DNA of 64,000 bases from Mycobacterium sp. 236(2023). Lineage in GTDB: Bacteria > Actinomycetota > Actinomycetes > Mycobacteriales > Mycobacteriaceae. Positions 26,478-35,520 of this stretch are shown in pieces. Both the position numbers and the translations under genes were made by a program. Numbering within the stretch: the first letter of the stretch is position 1; the number at the start of each line of letters is the position of its first letter. The notes beneath the pieces were generated by a model. The model was not told where the DNA came from, did not search any database, and worked only from the letters and a program-made list of their open reading frames with translations. The stretch lies in contig NZ_JARSBP010000009.1 in the NCBI RefSeq assembly GCF_029623955.1, positions 62,001-126,000 on the forward strand, given 5' to 3'.

Positions 26478-27615
26478 TGGCCGTGCCGATCGCAGTCCCC
26501 GCGAACGACGGGCTGGAGGTCAGCACCTCGGGGCCGTCGTCGTTGATCAGAACCGCGTCGCGGCTGAATACGGCTCCGACACCCGGCTCCCAGACATACG
26601 ACGTGACCGCGAGAACGGTTCCAGGGTCCAATCTTTCGGCCGCAGACGTGGCAGGCAGATCTGGTGAGACCACCGGCGGGTCGAACCCCAGCCCGAGTCC
26701 GTGGGCCACCGGGATCGGTGGCAGCGATTCTCCGGCAGCCTCGTATGCGTTGAGCAGGTCAGCGGCGGGCGCACCGGGCCGACAGGCGTCAAGGAGTCTG
26801 TCCCACAGGTCATTCGAGCGCCGATACAGCGCCTGCACCTCGGGGGTGTCCTCGCCCACCGGCCAGGTACGCCCGACCTCGCCGACATAACCGTCGGCCA
26901 GCGCGCCGGCGGCGAACGCCACCAGGTCGCCCTCACCGATCCTGCCGTCACGTCGGCCGACCCGCCACGAATGTTCGGGCGAGGTGATCCAGACACCGTC
27001 CTGGGTGGCCGACGTGCTGAAGCCGCCCGCCGCCATCGCCTCCATGAGGACACCGTTGAGCGCCTGCTCAGTGATTCCGGCCTCGAGGCCGGAAACCGCT
27101 GCGGCAAGGCCGCGTTCGGCAACTGCCAACGCCCCGCGCAGCACCCGAAGTTCGTCGGCCGTCTTGCCGCGCCGCGCGGCCTTCATCGCGGCCTCCCCGT
27201 CGACGAACTCGGCCTTCGGGAACGCCATCGGCAGCAGTTGCGCGAACGTCGGGGACATGGCGTCGGTCCCTACGCGGGCCGCGGTCTCGGCTCCGTCGAT
27301 GTTCTTGAGGACCTCGATCAGCGTCATCGGGTTCCACGCCAGGCCGTAGAGGTGATCGTGTCCGATTTCGTCGGGGATGCCCTCGTCCCAGCTGCTGTTG
27401 AGGTGGATGTCGCCGGTTGTCCGGACCAGCACGCAGATCGGCGCGAACGGCCGGGTGCCCGCGACCCAGAGTTGCGGGGCGCCGGTGACGTACCGGACGT
27501 TGGCCTGGCGGCCCAGGACCAGGATGTCGAGGTCTGCGGCCGCCATCTCGGCGAGCACCCGCTCGCGTCGTCCGGTGCGCAGGGCCAGATCGTCGGGAAC
27601 GATCTCTTCACTCAT
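26470..27615 (-). CDS. M24 (creatinase/prolidase-fold) protein, metal site degenerate
   Basis: A 381-aa pita-bread-fold protein with the creatinase N-domain and M24 C-domain. In active metallopeptidases two Asp, one His and two Glu bind metals. Here the region aligned with the two Asp reads 'VAFAAGALADGYVGEVGRTW' (Ala and Glu), the His in 'HGLGLGF' is kept, and the two Glu are not evident ('LAVTSYVWEPG', 'VFSRDAVLI'). It is immediately downstream of a paralogue that keeps all five ligands (27612-28862; overlap 4 bp). It may be a metal-free enzyme like creatinase, or a structural partner. Confidence 0.83.
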   Translation of the reverse strand: MSEEIVPDDLALRTGRRERVLAEMAAADLDILVLGRQANVRYVTGAPQLWVAGTRPFAPICVLVRTTGDIHLNSSWDEGIPDEIGHDHLYGLAWNPMTLIEVLKNIDGAETAARVGTDAMSPTFAQLLPMAFPKAEFVDGEAAMKAARRGKTADELRVLRGALAVAERGLAAAVSGLEAGITEQALNGVLMEAMAAGGFSTSATQDGVWITSPEHSWRVGRRDGRIGEGDLVAFAAGALADGYVGEVGRTWPVGEDTPEVQALYRRSNDLWDRLLDACRPGAPAADLLNAYEAAGESLPPIPVAHGLGLGFDPPVVSPDLPATSAAERLDPGTVLAVTSYVWEPGVGAVFSRDAVLINDDGPEVLTSSPSFAGTAIGTANV

Positions 27616-28862
27616 GAGCTTCTCCCATAAGGCGCGTAGGGGTAGTCCGTGATCGGCTGGTACCCGTCTTCGGTGATGACGACGATCTCCTCGCTGCGGT
27701 AGCCGCCGGTGCCGTCCTCCCAGATGACGGGCTCGAGCACCAACAGCATCCCGGCGGGGAAGACGAAGTTGTCGTCGAACTCTTCACCGAGATCCGTTCC
27801 GATCATCGGCATTTCAGCGGCATTGGTACCGATGCCATGACCGAGGTAGAAGTGCGGCAACCACGGTTTGGTACCCCCGTTGGCTGCGATCGCCGCGCGA
27901 GCGAGGTCACCGGAGGTCGCACCAGCCCTGGTCACCGCGAGCACTGCGTCGAGGATGTGGCGCCATTTGGCGAACTGGTCCTGCTGCTTGGCCGTGGGCT
28001 CGCGCCCGACCACCCAGGTGCGGCCCCAGTCAGAGCAGTAGCCCTCGTAGGTGATGCTGATGTCGGTCCACAGCACGTCACCGTCGGCCAGTTCCTTCTC
28101 CGTCGGCAGCAGCGGCAACGCCAGATCGCCCGTCGTGGTCCACACCGCGCCGCTGTTGCGCGTCGTCGGCATGACCTGCCAGATGGCTTCGATCATGTTC
28201 GTGGTCGCACCGAGTTCGAAGGCGCGGCGGACGAAGTGCGCCGACAGATCCATCTGGCGGACACCGGGGGCCAACGACGCCTGTACGTCGGCGACCGCTT
28301 CCTCGGTGATGCGGCACGCCTTTCGGACCGCGGCGATCTGATCGACCGTCTTCACCAACTTGGCCGGGCCGATCACCTGCGCAGCGTCCGAGGGCGGGCC
28401 GGCAGGAAACAGCCGACCGGCAGCTCGCCGCATCGCACCCGTCAGTTCGTCGACCGCGGCGGTCGACCCCGGCGGGACCAGATCGGACAGCACGCGGGCG
28501 AAATGGTCTACGCCCTCGTCGAATTCGAGGTACAGCGGACCGTGGACGTGATCGGTCGGAACCTCGGTCTCGAAGGCGCTGCCCTCCTGAAAAGGCATGA
28601 ACAGGTGCGGATGCTCGTCGTCTGCCAGCACGACGGCCACCGGACGCTCGACATGGGACAGCCCTGCGTCGAGAAGCGGCCAGCTCGCGCCTGTCGCGTA
28701 GACGACGTTGCCGTTGCCGAGCAGAACCAGCGCGTCGACACCCTTGGCCTTCATCGACTCTCGCAGGCGCGCACCGCATTCGCGATACATCCGATCGCGG
28801 TCGGGCAACTCGGGGATGCCGAGCTGCGCCAGGCCGCTCGACGTGGCGAAGGTAGTGGTCAT
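27612..28862 (-). CDS. M24 family metallohydrolase (Xaa-Pro peptidase-like)
   Basis: A 416-aa M24-fold protein. The metal ligands are visible: two Asp in 'LWTDISITYEGYCSDWGRTW', His in 'YLGHGIG', and Glu in 'LLVLEPVIWEDG' and 'YRSEEIVVIT'. Members are Xaa-Pro peptidases or act on other C-N bonds. Start: ATG at 28862, overlapping the amidohydrolase stop by 4 bp (ATGA); the longer frame is antisense-like and unsupported. Presence of a metallohydrolase and a degenerate copy inside a ring-degradation operon is unexpected. A role on an amide or amino-acid conjugate of the substrate is possible. Confidence 0.86.
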   Translation of the reverse strand: MTTTFATSSGLAQLGIPELPDRDRMYRECGARLRESMKAKGVDALVLLGNGNVVYATGASWPLLDAGLSHVERPVAVVLADDEHPHLFMPFQEGSAFETEVPTDHVHGPLYLEFDEGVDHFARVLSDLVPPGSTAAVDELTGAMRRAAGRLFPAGPPSDAAQVIGPAKLVKTVDQIAAVRKACRITEEAVADVQASLAPGVRQMDLSAHFVRRAFELGATTNMIEAIWQVMPTTRNSGAVWTTTGDLALPLLPTEKELADGDVLWTDISITYEGYCSDWGRTWVVGREPTAKQQDQFAKWRHILDAVLAVTRAGATSGDLARAAIAANGGTKPWLPHFYLGHGIGTNAAEMPMIGTDLGEEFDDNFVFPAGMLLVLEPVIWEDGTGGYRSEEIVVITEDGYQPITDYPYAPYGRSS

Positions 28863-30052
28863 GCTATTCCCAGGAACTTCTGCACGTTGGTGCTGACGAT
28901 CTTGACCGCAGCTTCGGGTCCGACCGCCTCGACCACCGAAGCGAGTGACTTCTCCGAGTAGCCGAAGGTGCTCTCGTTGTGCGGATAGTCCGAGGACCAC
29001 ATGACGTTGTCGACGCCGATGCGGTCGATCAACTGCAGGCCCAGCGGGTCGACCATGAACGATGCGCTCATGTGGTTGCGCCAGTAGTAACTCACGTCGT
29101 GCTGCAGTTCGTGGTTGAACATGTGGCGATAGGACGCAAGCATGTGCTCGGCATCCTGCAATGCCGTCGGCACCCAGGCGATTCCACCTTCGAACCACCC
29201 GATCTTCAGCGACGGGTGTCGGTCCAGGATGCCAGAGAACACGTACTTGGCGAACTGCTCGCGGAACGAGTCGACGTTGACCATCATGCCGACGACCACG
29301 CTGTTGTGCTGGCACGGCGTCTTGGGCGGCGTCTCACCGATGTGGTGGCTGACCGGAATGCCCGAGGCTTCGATCTCGTCCCATACGGCGTCCATCTCGG
29401 TGCTGCCGTAGTCGTAGATGTTGCCCTCGTCGTCCTTGCCGGGATTCAAAGGCAGCAGAAATGTCTTGAGGCCCAACGACTTCAACTCTTCGAGCGTGCT
29501 GCGTGTGCCCTTCGGATCCCACCAGTTGATCAGTCCCACACCGTAGAAATGCCCGTTGGAGCGCTCCTGCAGGTCGGCGATGTGCTCGTTGTAGATCCGG
29601 AACACCCGCTCGCGAAGTCCCTTGTCCGGGTAGTGGAACAGCGCGAGAACGGCGTTGGGGAAAGCGAGTTCCCTGTCGATGCCGTCTTCCTTGAGCTCAC
29701 GGATGCGGGCCTCGATGTTGTTCGACGCGGCGCCGGCGAGGTCGTCGTACTGCATCAGCACGCGGCCGAAGTCACCGCCGGTCCAAGCCTTGCCCTTCAT
29801 GCCGACCATGTACGCGCCGTCCTCGTACCAGATACGCGGTGCGGCGCCCTTGAGCTCCTCGGGGAAGCGCTCGTAGAAGATGTCGTCGGCCACCGAGATG
29901 TGGTTGTCGGCGGAGAAGATCACGGTGTCGGCGGGAAGACCGACGACGCCGCCCGTGGAATGGCCTTGACGGTTCTTGGGGGCGCCGAAGCCCTCGGGCG
30001 GGTACAGGGTGGTCGGGGGGTGGGCGGGCGGCTGCACTGTTGGTGTAGTCAT
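28859..30052 (-). CDS. ACMSD-like amidohydrolase (amidohydrolase_2 family)
   Basis: A 397-aa TIM-barrel metal hydrolase/decarboxylase, related to 5599-6900. The first motif reads 'FSADNHISVAD' (N-x-H where D-x-H is usual), followed by 'VSHHIGETP' and the C-terminal 'WSSDYPHNESTFGY' with Asp and His. The start at 30052 has GGAGG 5 nt upstream; the longer frame to 30253 has no support. It is 41 bp after the P450 gene in the same operon and is coupled to the M24 gene. Likely acts on a ring-opened or carboxylated intermediate. Confidence 0.86.
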   Translation of the reverse strand: MTTPTVQPPAHPPTTLYPPEGFGAPKNRQGHSTGGVVGLPADTVIFSADNHISVADDIFYERFPEELKGAAPRIWYEDGAYMVGMKGKAWTGGDFGRVLMQYDDLAGAASNNIEARIRELKEDGIDRELAFPNAVLALFHYPDKGLRERVFRIYNEHIADLQERSNGHFYGVGLINWWDPKGTRSTLEELKSLGLKTFLLPLNPGKDDEGNIYDYGSTEMDAVWDEIEASGIPVSHHIGETPPKTPCQHNSVVVGMMVNVDSFREQFAKYVFSGILDRHPSLKIGWFEGGIAWVPTALQDAEHMLASYRHMFNHELQHDVSYYWRNHMSASFMVDPLGLQLIDRIGVDNVMWSSDYPHNESTFGYSEKSLASVVEAVGPEAAVKIVSTNVQKFLGIA

Positions 30053-30093
30053 TTGGGCCTCCAATCGGGCTGTAGGAGTTGAGGTCTCGGGTA

Positions 30094-31326
30094 CTACCAG
30101 GTCACGGGAAGTTCGTAGACGCCGTAAGCGAGGCGGTCGTGCTTGAACGGCACTTCGTCGATCGGGATCGCCAGCTTCAGGGTCGGGATGCGGCGCAGCA
30201 ACGTGTGGAACACGATCTGCAGTTCGGCGCGAGCCAACTGCTGGCCCACACACTGGTGCCGTCCGTAGCCGAAGCCGAGTTGCTGCCCCGCGTCACGGGT
30301 GAGGTCGAGCTTGTCGGGCTCTGGGTAGGTCACCGCGTCCCAATTGGCGGGCGCGAGGTCGAGGATGATGCCCTCCCCCGCGCGAATCGTCTCACCACCG
30401 ATCTCGATGTCTTCGGTCGCGACACGGCGCTGACCGTTCTGGATGATCGACAGGTAGCGCATCAGTTCTTCGACCGCGTTCGCGATGAACTTCGGATCCT
30501 CCGAATCCCGCAGCAGTGCGGCCTGTTCGGGGTTGTCGAGCAGAGCGCAGATGCCGATGCCGATCATGTTGGCTGTGGTCTCGTGGCCCGCGATCAGGAG
30601 TCCGGTGCCGAGCTGCGCGGCCTCCTTGACGCTGATCTCTCCGGCGGTGACGCGCTCGGCGAGGTCGGACACGGCGTCCTCGGCGGGGTTGGCCTGCTTC
30701 TGCTCGACGAGGTTGATCAGATATTGGTGCAGGCTCATCGCACCCTTTTGCATGGCGTCGGCGGCGGCGAAGCGCGCAAGGCCGGCGTTGGCGTGTTCCT
30801 GGAAGAACTCGTGGTCCTCGTAGGGCACGCCGAGCATGTCGCTGATCACCCGGGTGGGTACCGGTAACGCCAGTTTGGCCACCAGGTCGGCCGGTTGCGG
30901 TCCGGCGAGGATCTCGTCGATGCACTCATCGGTGACCTCCTGGATCACCGGGCGCAGCGCCTCGACGCGACGGAACGTGAACGGCTTGGACAGCATCCGG
31001 CGGAACCGGGTGTGCTCCTCGGCATCCGACGTGAACACCGAGCGCGGGCGCTTGTTCACCGTGGAGAGCATGTGTTCGTTCCAGTGCGGGAAGCCGTCAC
31101 GCCGATCGTCGACACTGACGCGCGGATCGGCGAAAAGTGTCCGCGCCACCTCGTGTCCGGTGATCAGCCACGGGGTCGTCCCGTTCCAGATCCGCACCCG
31201 GGAAAGGGGTTTGGATTCGTTCATCTCGAGCATCTGCCGGGGTGGCGCGAACGGGCAGCCGCTCTCCCGCTCCATCGGGTACTCGGGCGCGGCGGAGACT
31301 GCCTGCTCGTCGAGCGTGTCTGTCAT
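30094..31326 (-). CDS. Cytochrome P450 (CYP105-like)
   Basis: A 410-aa soluble P450. The N-terminal 'GCPFAPP', the I-helix 'LIAGHETTAN', ExxR in 'VEELMRYLS' and the haem loop 'FGYGRHQCVGQQLARAE' with Cys 359 are all intact. The ATG at 31326 uses a GAGGAG that forms the last codons of the ferredoxin gene 1 bp upstream, so the two proteins are coupled: this P450 most probably receives electrons from that [3Fe-4S] ferredoxin. CYP105-like enzymes hydroxylate many hydrophobic compounds; substrate unknown. Confidence 0.93.
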   Translation of the reverse strand: MTDTLDEQAVSAAPEYPMERESGCPFAPPRQMLEMNESKPLSRVRIWNGTTPWLITGHEVARTLFADPRVSVDDRRDGFPHWNEHMLSTVNKRPRSVFTSDAEEHTRFRRMLSKPFTFRRVEALRPVIQEVTDECIDEILAGPQPADLVAKLALPVPTRVISDMLGVPYEDHEFFQEHANAGLARFAAADAMQKGAMSLHQYLINLVEQKQANPAEDAVSDLAERVTAGEISVKEAAQLGTGLLIAGHETTANMIGIGICALLDNPEQAALLRDSEDPKFIANAVEELMRYLSIIQNGQRRVATEDIEIGGETIRAGEGIILDLAPANWDAVTYPEPDKLDLTRDAGQQLGFGYGRHQCVGQQLARAELQIVFHTLLRRIPTLKLAIPIDEVPFKHDRLAYGVYELPVTW

Positions 31327-31327
31327 T

Positions 31328-31522
31328 TCACTCCTCGATCTGGATGGCCAGGGCTGGGCAAGCGGCCGCGGCGTTTCTGGTCTCTTGGGCGTACTCAGGC
31401 CCAGGCTCGGGGATCAGCAGTTCGACGACACCGTCATCGTCGCGTTGGTCGAAGACCTCCATCGCGTTGAGGACGCACTGACCCGAGGACACGCACTTGT
31501 CCTGGTCGACGGTGACCTTCAT
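31328..31522 (-). CDS. [3Fe-4S] ferredoxin, P450 partner
   Basis: A 64-aa ferredoxin. Cys 10 and Cys 16 ('DKCVSSGQC') and Cys 55 in 'ACPALAI' are the three cluster ligands. The position of the fourth Cys of a [4Fe-4S] protein is occupied by Gly/Ser, which is typical of P450-linked [3Fe-4S] ferredoxins. The ATG at 31522 follows the TetR stop by 1 bp and the gene ends 1 bp before the P450 start. No ferredoxin reductase is seen nearby. Confidence 0.93.
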   Translation of the reverse strand: MKVTVDQDKCVSSGQCVLNAMEVFDQRDDDGVVELLIPEPGPEYAQETRNAAAACPALAIQIEE

Positions 31523-31523
31523 G

Positions 31524-32177
31524 TCACGGAATCTCCGTGACGGGTGCCTGCCAGAGGCCGACGATCGCATCGATGAGGCCGGATCCGACTGCACCCCAAG
31601 AGGTTCGGGGCAGATCCGCTCCGTCGGCGAAAGCCCTTTCGAAATCGGCGCAGGTGTGAACCAGCAGATTCCTGGCCATGATGTTGCGCTCGACGACGAC
31701 GGCCATGGGGAGCTCGGGCAGGCAGCGGGTGATGCCGTCGACCACCCGGACCAGCGACGGCGACGCGAGCGCATCCCTGACGACGATCTTCTGATACGCA
31801 GGATCCGCCAGGGCCTGAGCGGCGAACCGCGCGTACCACGTCGGATTACCCAGCTGCGCAAGGTGTTCGGTGAGCGAACACACCAGACAGGTGATCCAAT
31901 CGCGCAACTCGGCCGAGTCGCCGGAGCGCGCCACCATCCGTTCGAGGAGCAGTTCGATCGACGCGCGGTGCTTCTGCTCGATGGCGCGGACGAGATCGGT
32001 CTTCGTGCCGAAGTGGTAGCCGACCGCGGCGTTGTTCCCCTGCCCGGCGGCTTCGCTGACCTGCCTGTTCGAGACGGCGTACACCCCGTGCTCGGCATAC
32101 AGCCGTTCAGCGGCCTTCAGGATCGCCTCTTGGGTGGTCGTGGCGCGGTCGGCGCGCACCGTCCTGGCTGTCGTCAC
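31524..32177 (-). CDS. TetR/AcrR-family regulator
   Basis: A TetR-family regulator of about 217 aa. The N-terminal helices read 'TQEAILKAAERLYAEHG' and the recognition region 'NRQVSEAAGQGNNAAVGYHF', followed by a C-terminal ligand domain. GTG at 32177 is preferred. An in-frame GTG at 32234 overlaps the SDR stop but would make the AT-richer spacer coding. The gene sits inside the 19-gene run, next to the ferredoxin/P450 pair, which it may control. No operator array of the GAGAAT type is seen here; a GACT/AGTC symmetric segment lies upstream instead. Confidence 0.87.
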   Translation of the reverse strand: MTTARTVRADRATTTQEAILKAAERLYAEHGVYAVSNRQVSEAAGQGNNAAVGYHFGTKTDLVRAIEQKHRASIELLLERMVARSGDSAELRDWITCLVCSLTEHLAQLGNPTWYARFAAQALADPAYQKIVVRDALASPSLVRVVDGITRCLPELPMAVVVERNIMARNLLVHTCADFERAFADGADLPRTSWGAVGSGLIDAIVGLWQAPVTEIP

Positions 32178-32201
32178 CCCTACAGTGAACCCGGTCACAC
32201 C

Positions 32202-32218
32202 GACTAAGTCAAGCGACT
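32202..32218. promoter_or_regulatory. Possible operator before the TetR gene (weak)
   Basis: GACT-A-AGTC followed by AAGC and GACT gives two overlapping small dyads (32202-32210 and 32207-32218) in the only AT-richer spacer of the long minus-strand run. The position, 25 bp before the TetR start, suggests an autoregulatory site and an internal promoter. The arms are only four bases, so chance is not excluded. Confidence 0.3.
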
Positions 32219-32230
32219 GATTTAAAGGTA

Positions 32231-33094
32231 TCACCGCTGGTTGTCGCTGGTCTCCGCCGTCGCATCGTCCGGATTTGCGGCCTTCGGCGCCCTGCGGACG
32301 ATCACCTTGCCCGCCACCGTGCCCCCGTCGACGGGCAGTACGGTGCCGGTGACATAGCGCGACCGGTCGGTGGCCAGGTACAGCGCCGCTTCTGCCACGT
32401 CGTCGGCCGTGCCTTCTCTCTTGAGCGGCCTGTCGTCGCGCATCTGCTGCCGGATCCTGGCCTCGAAACGCTCCAGCTTCTCGCGGTCCTCGTCCGTAGC
32501 CGACGACGCCAGGATCGGAGTGGGGATGTTGCCCGGGGCGAGGCAGTTGACCCGGACCTCATAGTGCGCGAGCTCGATCGCCGCGCATTTCGTGAAGTGG
32601 ATGATGGCTGCCTTCGACGCCCGGTACGTCGAGACTCCCCCGCCGGCCTGGATACCGCCGATCGAACCGAGATTGACGATTGAACCGCCACCATTGTCGG
32701 CCATGTGCCGCGCGGCATCGCGGGTGCCCGCCATCACCCCGAGCAGGTTCACGCGCATCACGCGGTCGAACTCTTCGAGGTCCTCGTGGAAGAGGCCCTT
32801 GCGCAGCGGGCTGGAGATGCCTGCGTTGTTCACCATCACATGCAAACCACCGAACGTCGACACCGCTGCCTGCACCAGCTCGGCCACCTGAGCCTGGTCG
32901 CCGACATCGGTGTGGAGGTAGACCACCTTCGCGCCGCCTGAATTCAGTTCCACTGCCAAGGATTCACCGAGATCGTCACGAACATCGGCGATCACCAGAT
33001 GCGCACCTTCGGCGGCGAACCGCTCGGCGATACCGCGGCCGATGCCCGACGCACCGCCGGTGACGATCGCGACCTTGCCGGCAAGTTCAGTCAT
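32231..33094 (-). CDS. SDR family oxidoreductase
   Basis: A 287-aa classical SDR: 'IVTGGASGIGRG' near residue 11, 'NNAGIS' near residue 88, 'LGSIGG' and 'YRASKAA' with the catalytic Ser, Tyr and Lys, and 'LPVDGG' near residue 255. A C-terminal tail of about 30 residues is longer than usual. The ATG at 33094 overlaps the upstream alpha/beta-hydrolase stop by 8 bp. Probably oxidises a ring or side-chain hydroxyl of the pathway substrate. Confidence 0.88.
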   Translation of the reverse strand: MTELAGKVAIVTGGASGIGRGIAERFAAEGAHLVIADVRDDLGESLAVELNSGGAKVVYLHTDVGDQAQVAELVQAAVSTFGGLHVMVNNAGISSPLRKGLFHEDLEEFDRVMRVNLLGVMAGTRDAARHMADNGGGSIVNLGSIGGIQAGGGVSTYRASKAAIIHFTKCAAIELAHYEVRVNCLAPGNIPTPILASSATDEDREKLERFEARIRQQMRDDRPLKREGTADDVAEAALYLATDRSRYVTGTVLPVDGGTVAGKVIVRRAPKAANPDDATAETSDNQR

Positions 33095-33926
33095 TCGTAA
33101 CCCCTTCGAAGAACTCGAGCAGCAATTCGTTGACGACGTCGGGCTTCTCGATCTGCGGGCAGTGCCCCGCGTCGTCGACCACCGCAGACCGGCCGTGTTT
33201 GACCTGTCCGGCGATCTCGGCAGCCCAGCCTGCGGGCAGAAGCTTGTCCGCCCCGCCCTCGACCACCAGCGTCGGGACGGTGATGCGGTCGTATGCTCGC
33301 GCACTGCTCGGTGTCGCGGGAGGTTCCAGGCCAGGCCGCCGAAACCTCGCTGCCGCCAACGACTCCCACGCTCCCGGTGCCACGCTCGACTCGTAGCGAC
33401 GGCGCACGTAGTGTCCGTCGTCGGAGAACGACTCGTCGGCGAACAGCGCGGTGACGATGCGGCGCATGCCGTCGAAGGTGGCGTCGTATTCGTAGAGCGC
33501 GCTGACATGCTCGTTGCGCTGGATCTCTCCGCCCCCGCAGATCGTGACCAGGCTGCGCACGGGCAGCACCGGTGCATCCGACGTGGCGTCGACGAGGAGG
33601 TTGATCGCTCCCATGGAGTTCCCGACGAAATGCGCCGAGGCGACGCCCATCACCTCGCAGAACCGGGCGATGTGGCGGATCCGCATCCCACGGCCATCGG
33701 TGAAGTCGACGACCTTGGCCGAATCCCCGAAGCCGAGCATGTCCGGCGCCAGCACGCGGTATCTGGTCGCCAGCGCTCCGATCGTGTGCTCCCACCCGAT
33801 CCTGGCATTGGCCCCGAACTCCCCGCCGTGCAGCAGGACGACCGGATCCCCTTGTCCCGCTTCCAGATATCCGGTGACAAGACCGTCGACCGGCACCGAT
33901 CTCGCTTCGAGCGCGGGCGCGCTCAC
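33087..33926 (-). CDS. Alpha/beta hydrolase (meta-cleavage-product hydrolase-like)
   Basis: A 279-aa alpha/beta hydrolase. 'VVLLHGGEFG' is the oxyanion-hole strand, the nucleophile is Ser in 'VGNSMGAINLLV', an Asp occurs in 'VEGGADKLLP', and the His in 'AGHCPQIEKP'. The pattern is that of C-C bond hydrolases acting on meta-cleavage products, of which mhpC at 42025 is another copy. The GTG at 33926 overlaps the flavin reductase stop (GTGA). It may handle a second ring-opened product or an ester. Confidence 0.86.
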   Translation of the reverse strand: MSAPALEARSVPVDGLVTGYLEAGQGDPVVLLHGGEFGANARIGWEHTIGALATRYRVLAPDMLGFGDSAKVVDFTDGRGMRIRHIARFCEVMGVASAHFVGNSMGAINLLVDATSDAPVLPVRSLVTICGGGEIQRNEHVSALYEYDATFDGMRRIVTALFADESFSDDGHYVRRRYESSVAPGAWESLAAARFRRPGLEPPATPSSARAYDRITVPTLVVEGGADKLLPAGWAAEIAGQVKHGRSAVVDDAGHCPQIEKPDVVNELLLEFFEGVTND

Positions 33927-34525
33927 GTCGTCTCTCTGTTTGTCTGGGCGAACGCGAGGACCTGGGTGGCCAGTAGTTCGAGCTGATTGGCCACGACTTT
34001 GCCCTGGTCGGTTTCCGCGAGGGCTCCGGAGGGATCCCAGATCGGATCGGCCGAGTTGATCGCGACGCCCAGCGGCGTCGGCCACGCGCGCAGTGCGTGA
34101 CCGATACTGCGCAGCTGCGTCAACGTGCCGACTGCTGCCTGCCAACCGTAGGCGCAGCTGATACAGCCCCACGGAGTGTTGTCGAGATAGACGCGTGGAT
34201 CCTCGCGGAGGTCTTCGATGTAGTCGAGGGCGTTCTTCACCAGGCCGGACACCGCACCGTGATAGCCGGGAGAGCCGACGACGACGGCATCGGCGTCGCG
34301 CAGCGTCTTGACCAGTTCGAGTGCGCGCGGGGTGCGTTCGAGTTCATGTGGCGCGTACATCGGCAGGTCGAGCTCCTCGGCCGCGAACAGCCGAGTGCGA
34401 CCGCCCTGCTTCTCCACTGCCTCAAGGCAGTACCGCAGCGCGCGCTCGGTCGACGAGTTGGCCCTCAGGGTTCCGCCGAGGCCGACGATGAACGGTTGGT
34501 TGGTATCGGTCACTGGTCCACTCAC
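33923..34525 (-). CDS. NAD(P)H-dependent FMN reductase
   Basis: A 200-aa flavodoxin-fold reductase. 'GLGGTLRANSST' binds the FMN phosphate, and 'GSPGYHGAVSGLVKNALDY' is the signature loop of the NADPH-dependent FMN reductase family. It would supply reduced flavin, perhaps to the LLM-family oxidoreductase at 36360-37679 or to another flavin-dependent oxygenase of the run. The GTG start overlaps the cyclase-family stop (GTGA). Confidence 0.89.
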   Translation of the reverse strand: MSGPVTDTNQPFIVGLGGTLRANSSTERALRYCLEAVEKQGGRTRLFAAEELDLPMYAPHELERTPRALELVKTLRDADAVVVGSPGYHGAVSGLVKNALDYIEDLREDPRVYLDNTPWGCISCAYGWQAAVGTLTQLRSIGHALRAWPTPLGVAINSADPIWDPSGALAETDQGKVVANQLELLATQVLAFAQTNRETT

Positions 34526-35520
34526 TTGATCGCAATAGGGCTGACAGGGGCTCCCACCGCACCGACGACCTTCAGCGGCGGTGCGACGAGCTGGAATTCG
34601 TAGATGCCGTCGGCGGCGCAGTCGGCGGCGAGCGGGCCGAGATCCCAGTACTCACCGAGCATCAGACCCATATCCCGCAGGCACAGCATGTGCATCGGCA
34701 GAAACGTGCCGTCGACACCGTTGGCAGGGTTGGGGTCCTCGACCATCAGGTTGTCGGCGGCGACGGCGGCGACTTCGTGCCGGTGCAGCCAGGAGGCGCA
34801 CGTCCAGTAAAGTCCCGAGCCCGCCTCGGCGCCGTCCCCGGTGGCCAGGAAGCGCGTCCACCATCCGGTGTGCACGACGACGATGTCCCCGGAACGGATC
34901 TCGACGTTCTGCTTGGCGACGATGTCGTCCAGTTCGTCTGGGGTGACCGGATTTCCGGGCTCACAGAACACGTCGGCACCCCGGTGGGCCACGACGTCGA
35001 GCAGGACTCCGCGCGACGTGATGCCCTTGCTGTCGACCTTCTCGATGCCCAGATGGTAGGCGCCGAAGCTGGTCACCGAATCCGCCGGGAATCCGTTGTA
35101 GAGCTTGTCCTCGTAGTAGACGTGCGACATCGCGTCCCACTGGGTGGCCGCCTGCAACGGCATCACGATGAGGTCGTCGTTGAACCGGAAGGGGTTGTCG
35201 GCGAAGAACGCACTGACATCTGCGGCGACCGCGTTGCGGAGCCATTCGGGGCCGTACTGGACCAGCGTCGAGGCGTCGCCGCCGTCGACCGTCATCACGT
35301 GCACCGGGTTCTGCCGGAACTTGAACGCTCCCTGCGGGCCTCCCGCGCTGAAGTCTCCGCCCAGCGAGATGACCTTGCCCTGCTTCACCAGACCGGCCGC
35401 CTCGGCGACCTTCTCCGGCGTGATGAAGTTCAGCGTCCCCAGCTCGTCGTCGTCCCCCCAGCGTCCCCAGTTGCGGACCTCGTCCCCCGCCTTGCGGAAG
35501 TCGCTCATCGTGCCGGTCAT
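34522..35520 (-). CDS. Cyclase-family hydrolase (PF04199, kynurenine formamidase-like)
   Basis: A 332-aa member of the 'cyclase' family of metal-dependent hydrolases. The core reads 'LQAATQWDAMSHVYYED', the variant of the H-x-G-T-H-x-D motif seen in the longer actinobacterial and fungal members, then 'GVLLDVVAHRG' and 'IVVVHTGWW'. Such enzymes hydrolyse amides or lactones of ring-derived acids. It is coupled by 4-bp overlaps to the SDR upstream and the FMN reductase downstream. Substrate unknown. Confidence 0.85.
   Translation of the reverse strand: MTGTMSDFRKAGDEVRNWGRWGDDDELGTLNFITPEKVAEAAGLVKQGKVISLGGDFSAGGPQGAFKFRQNPVHVMTVDGGDASTLVQYGPEWLRNAVAADVSAFFADNPFRFNDDLIVMPLQAATQWDAMSHVYYEDKLYNGFPADSVTSFGAYHLGIEKVDSKGITSRGVLLDVVAHRGADVFCEPGNPVTPDELDDIVAKQNVEIRSGDIVVVHTGWWTRFLATGDGAEAGSGLYWTCASWLHRHEVAAVAADNLMVEDPNPANGVDGTFLPMHMLCLRDMGLMLGEYWDLGPLAADCAADGIYEFQLVAPPLKVVGAVGAPVSPIAIK

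Noticed and set aside
28863-29315. Long N-terminal extension of the M24 protein
   Set aside because: The extra 151 residues are Arg/His-rich antisense translation of the amidohydrolase gene; the ATG at 28862 with ATGA coupling is the real start.
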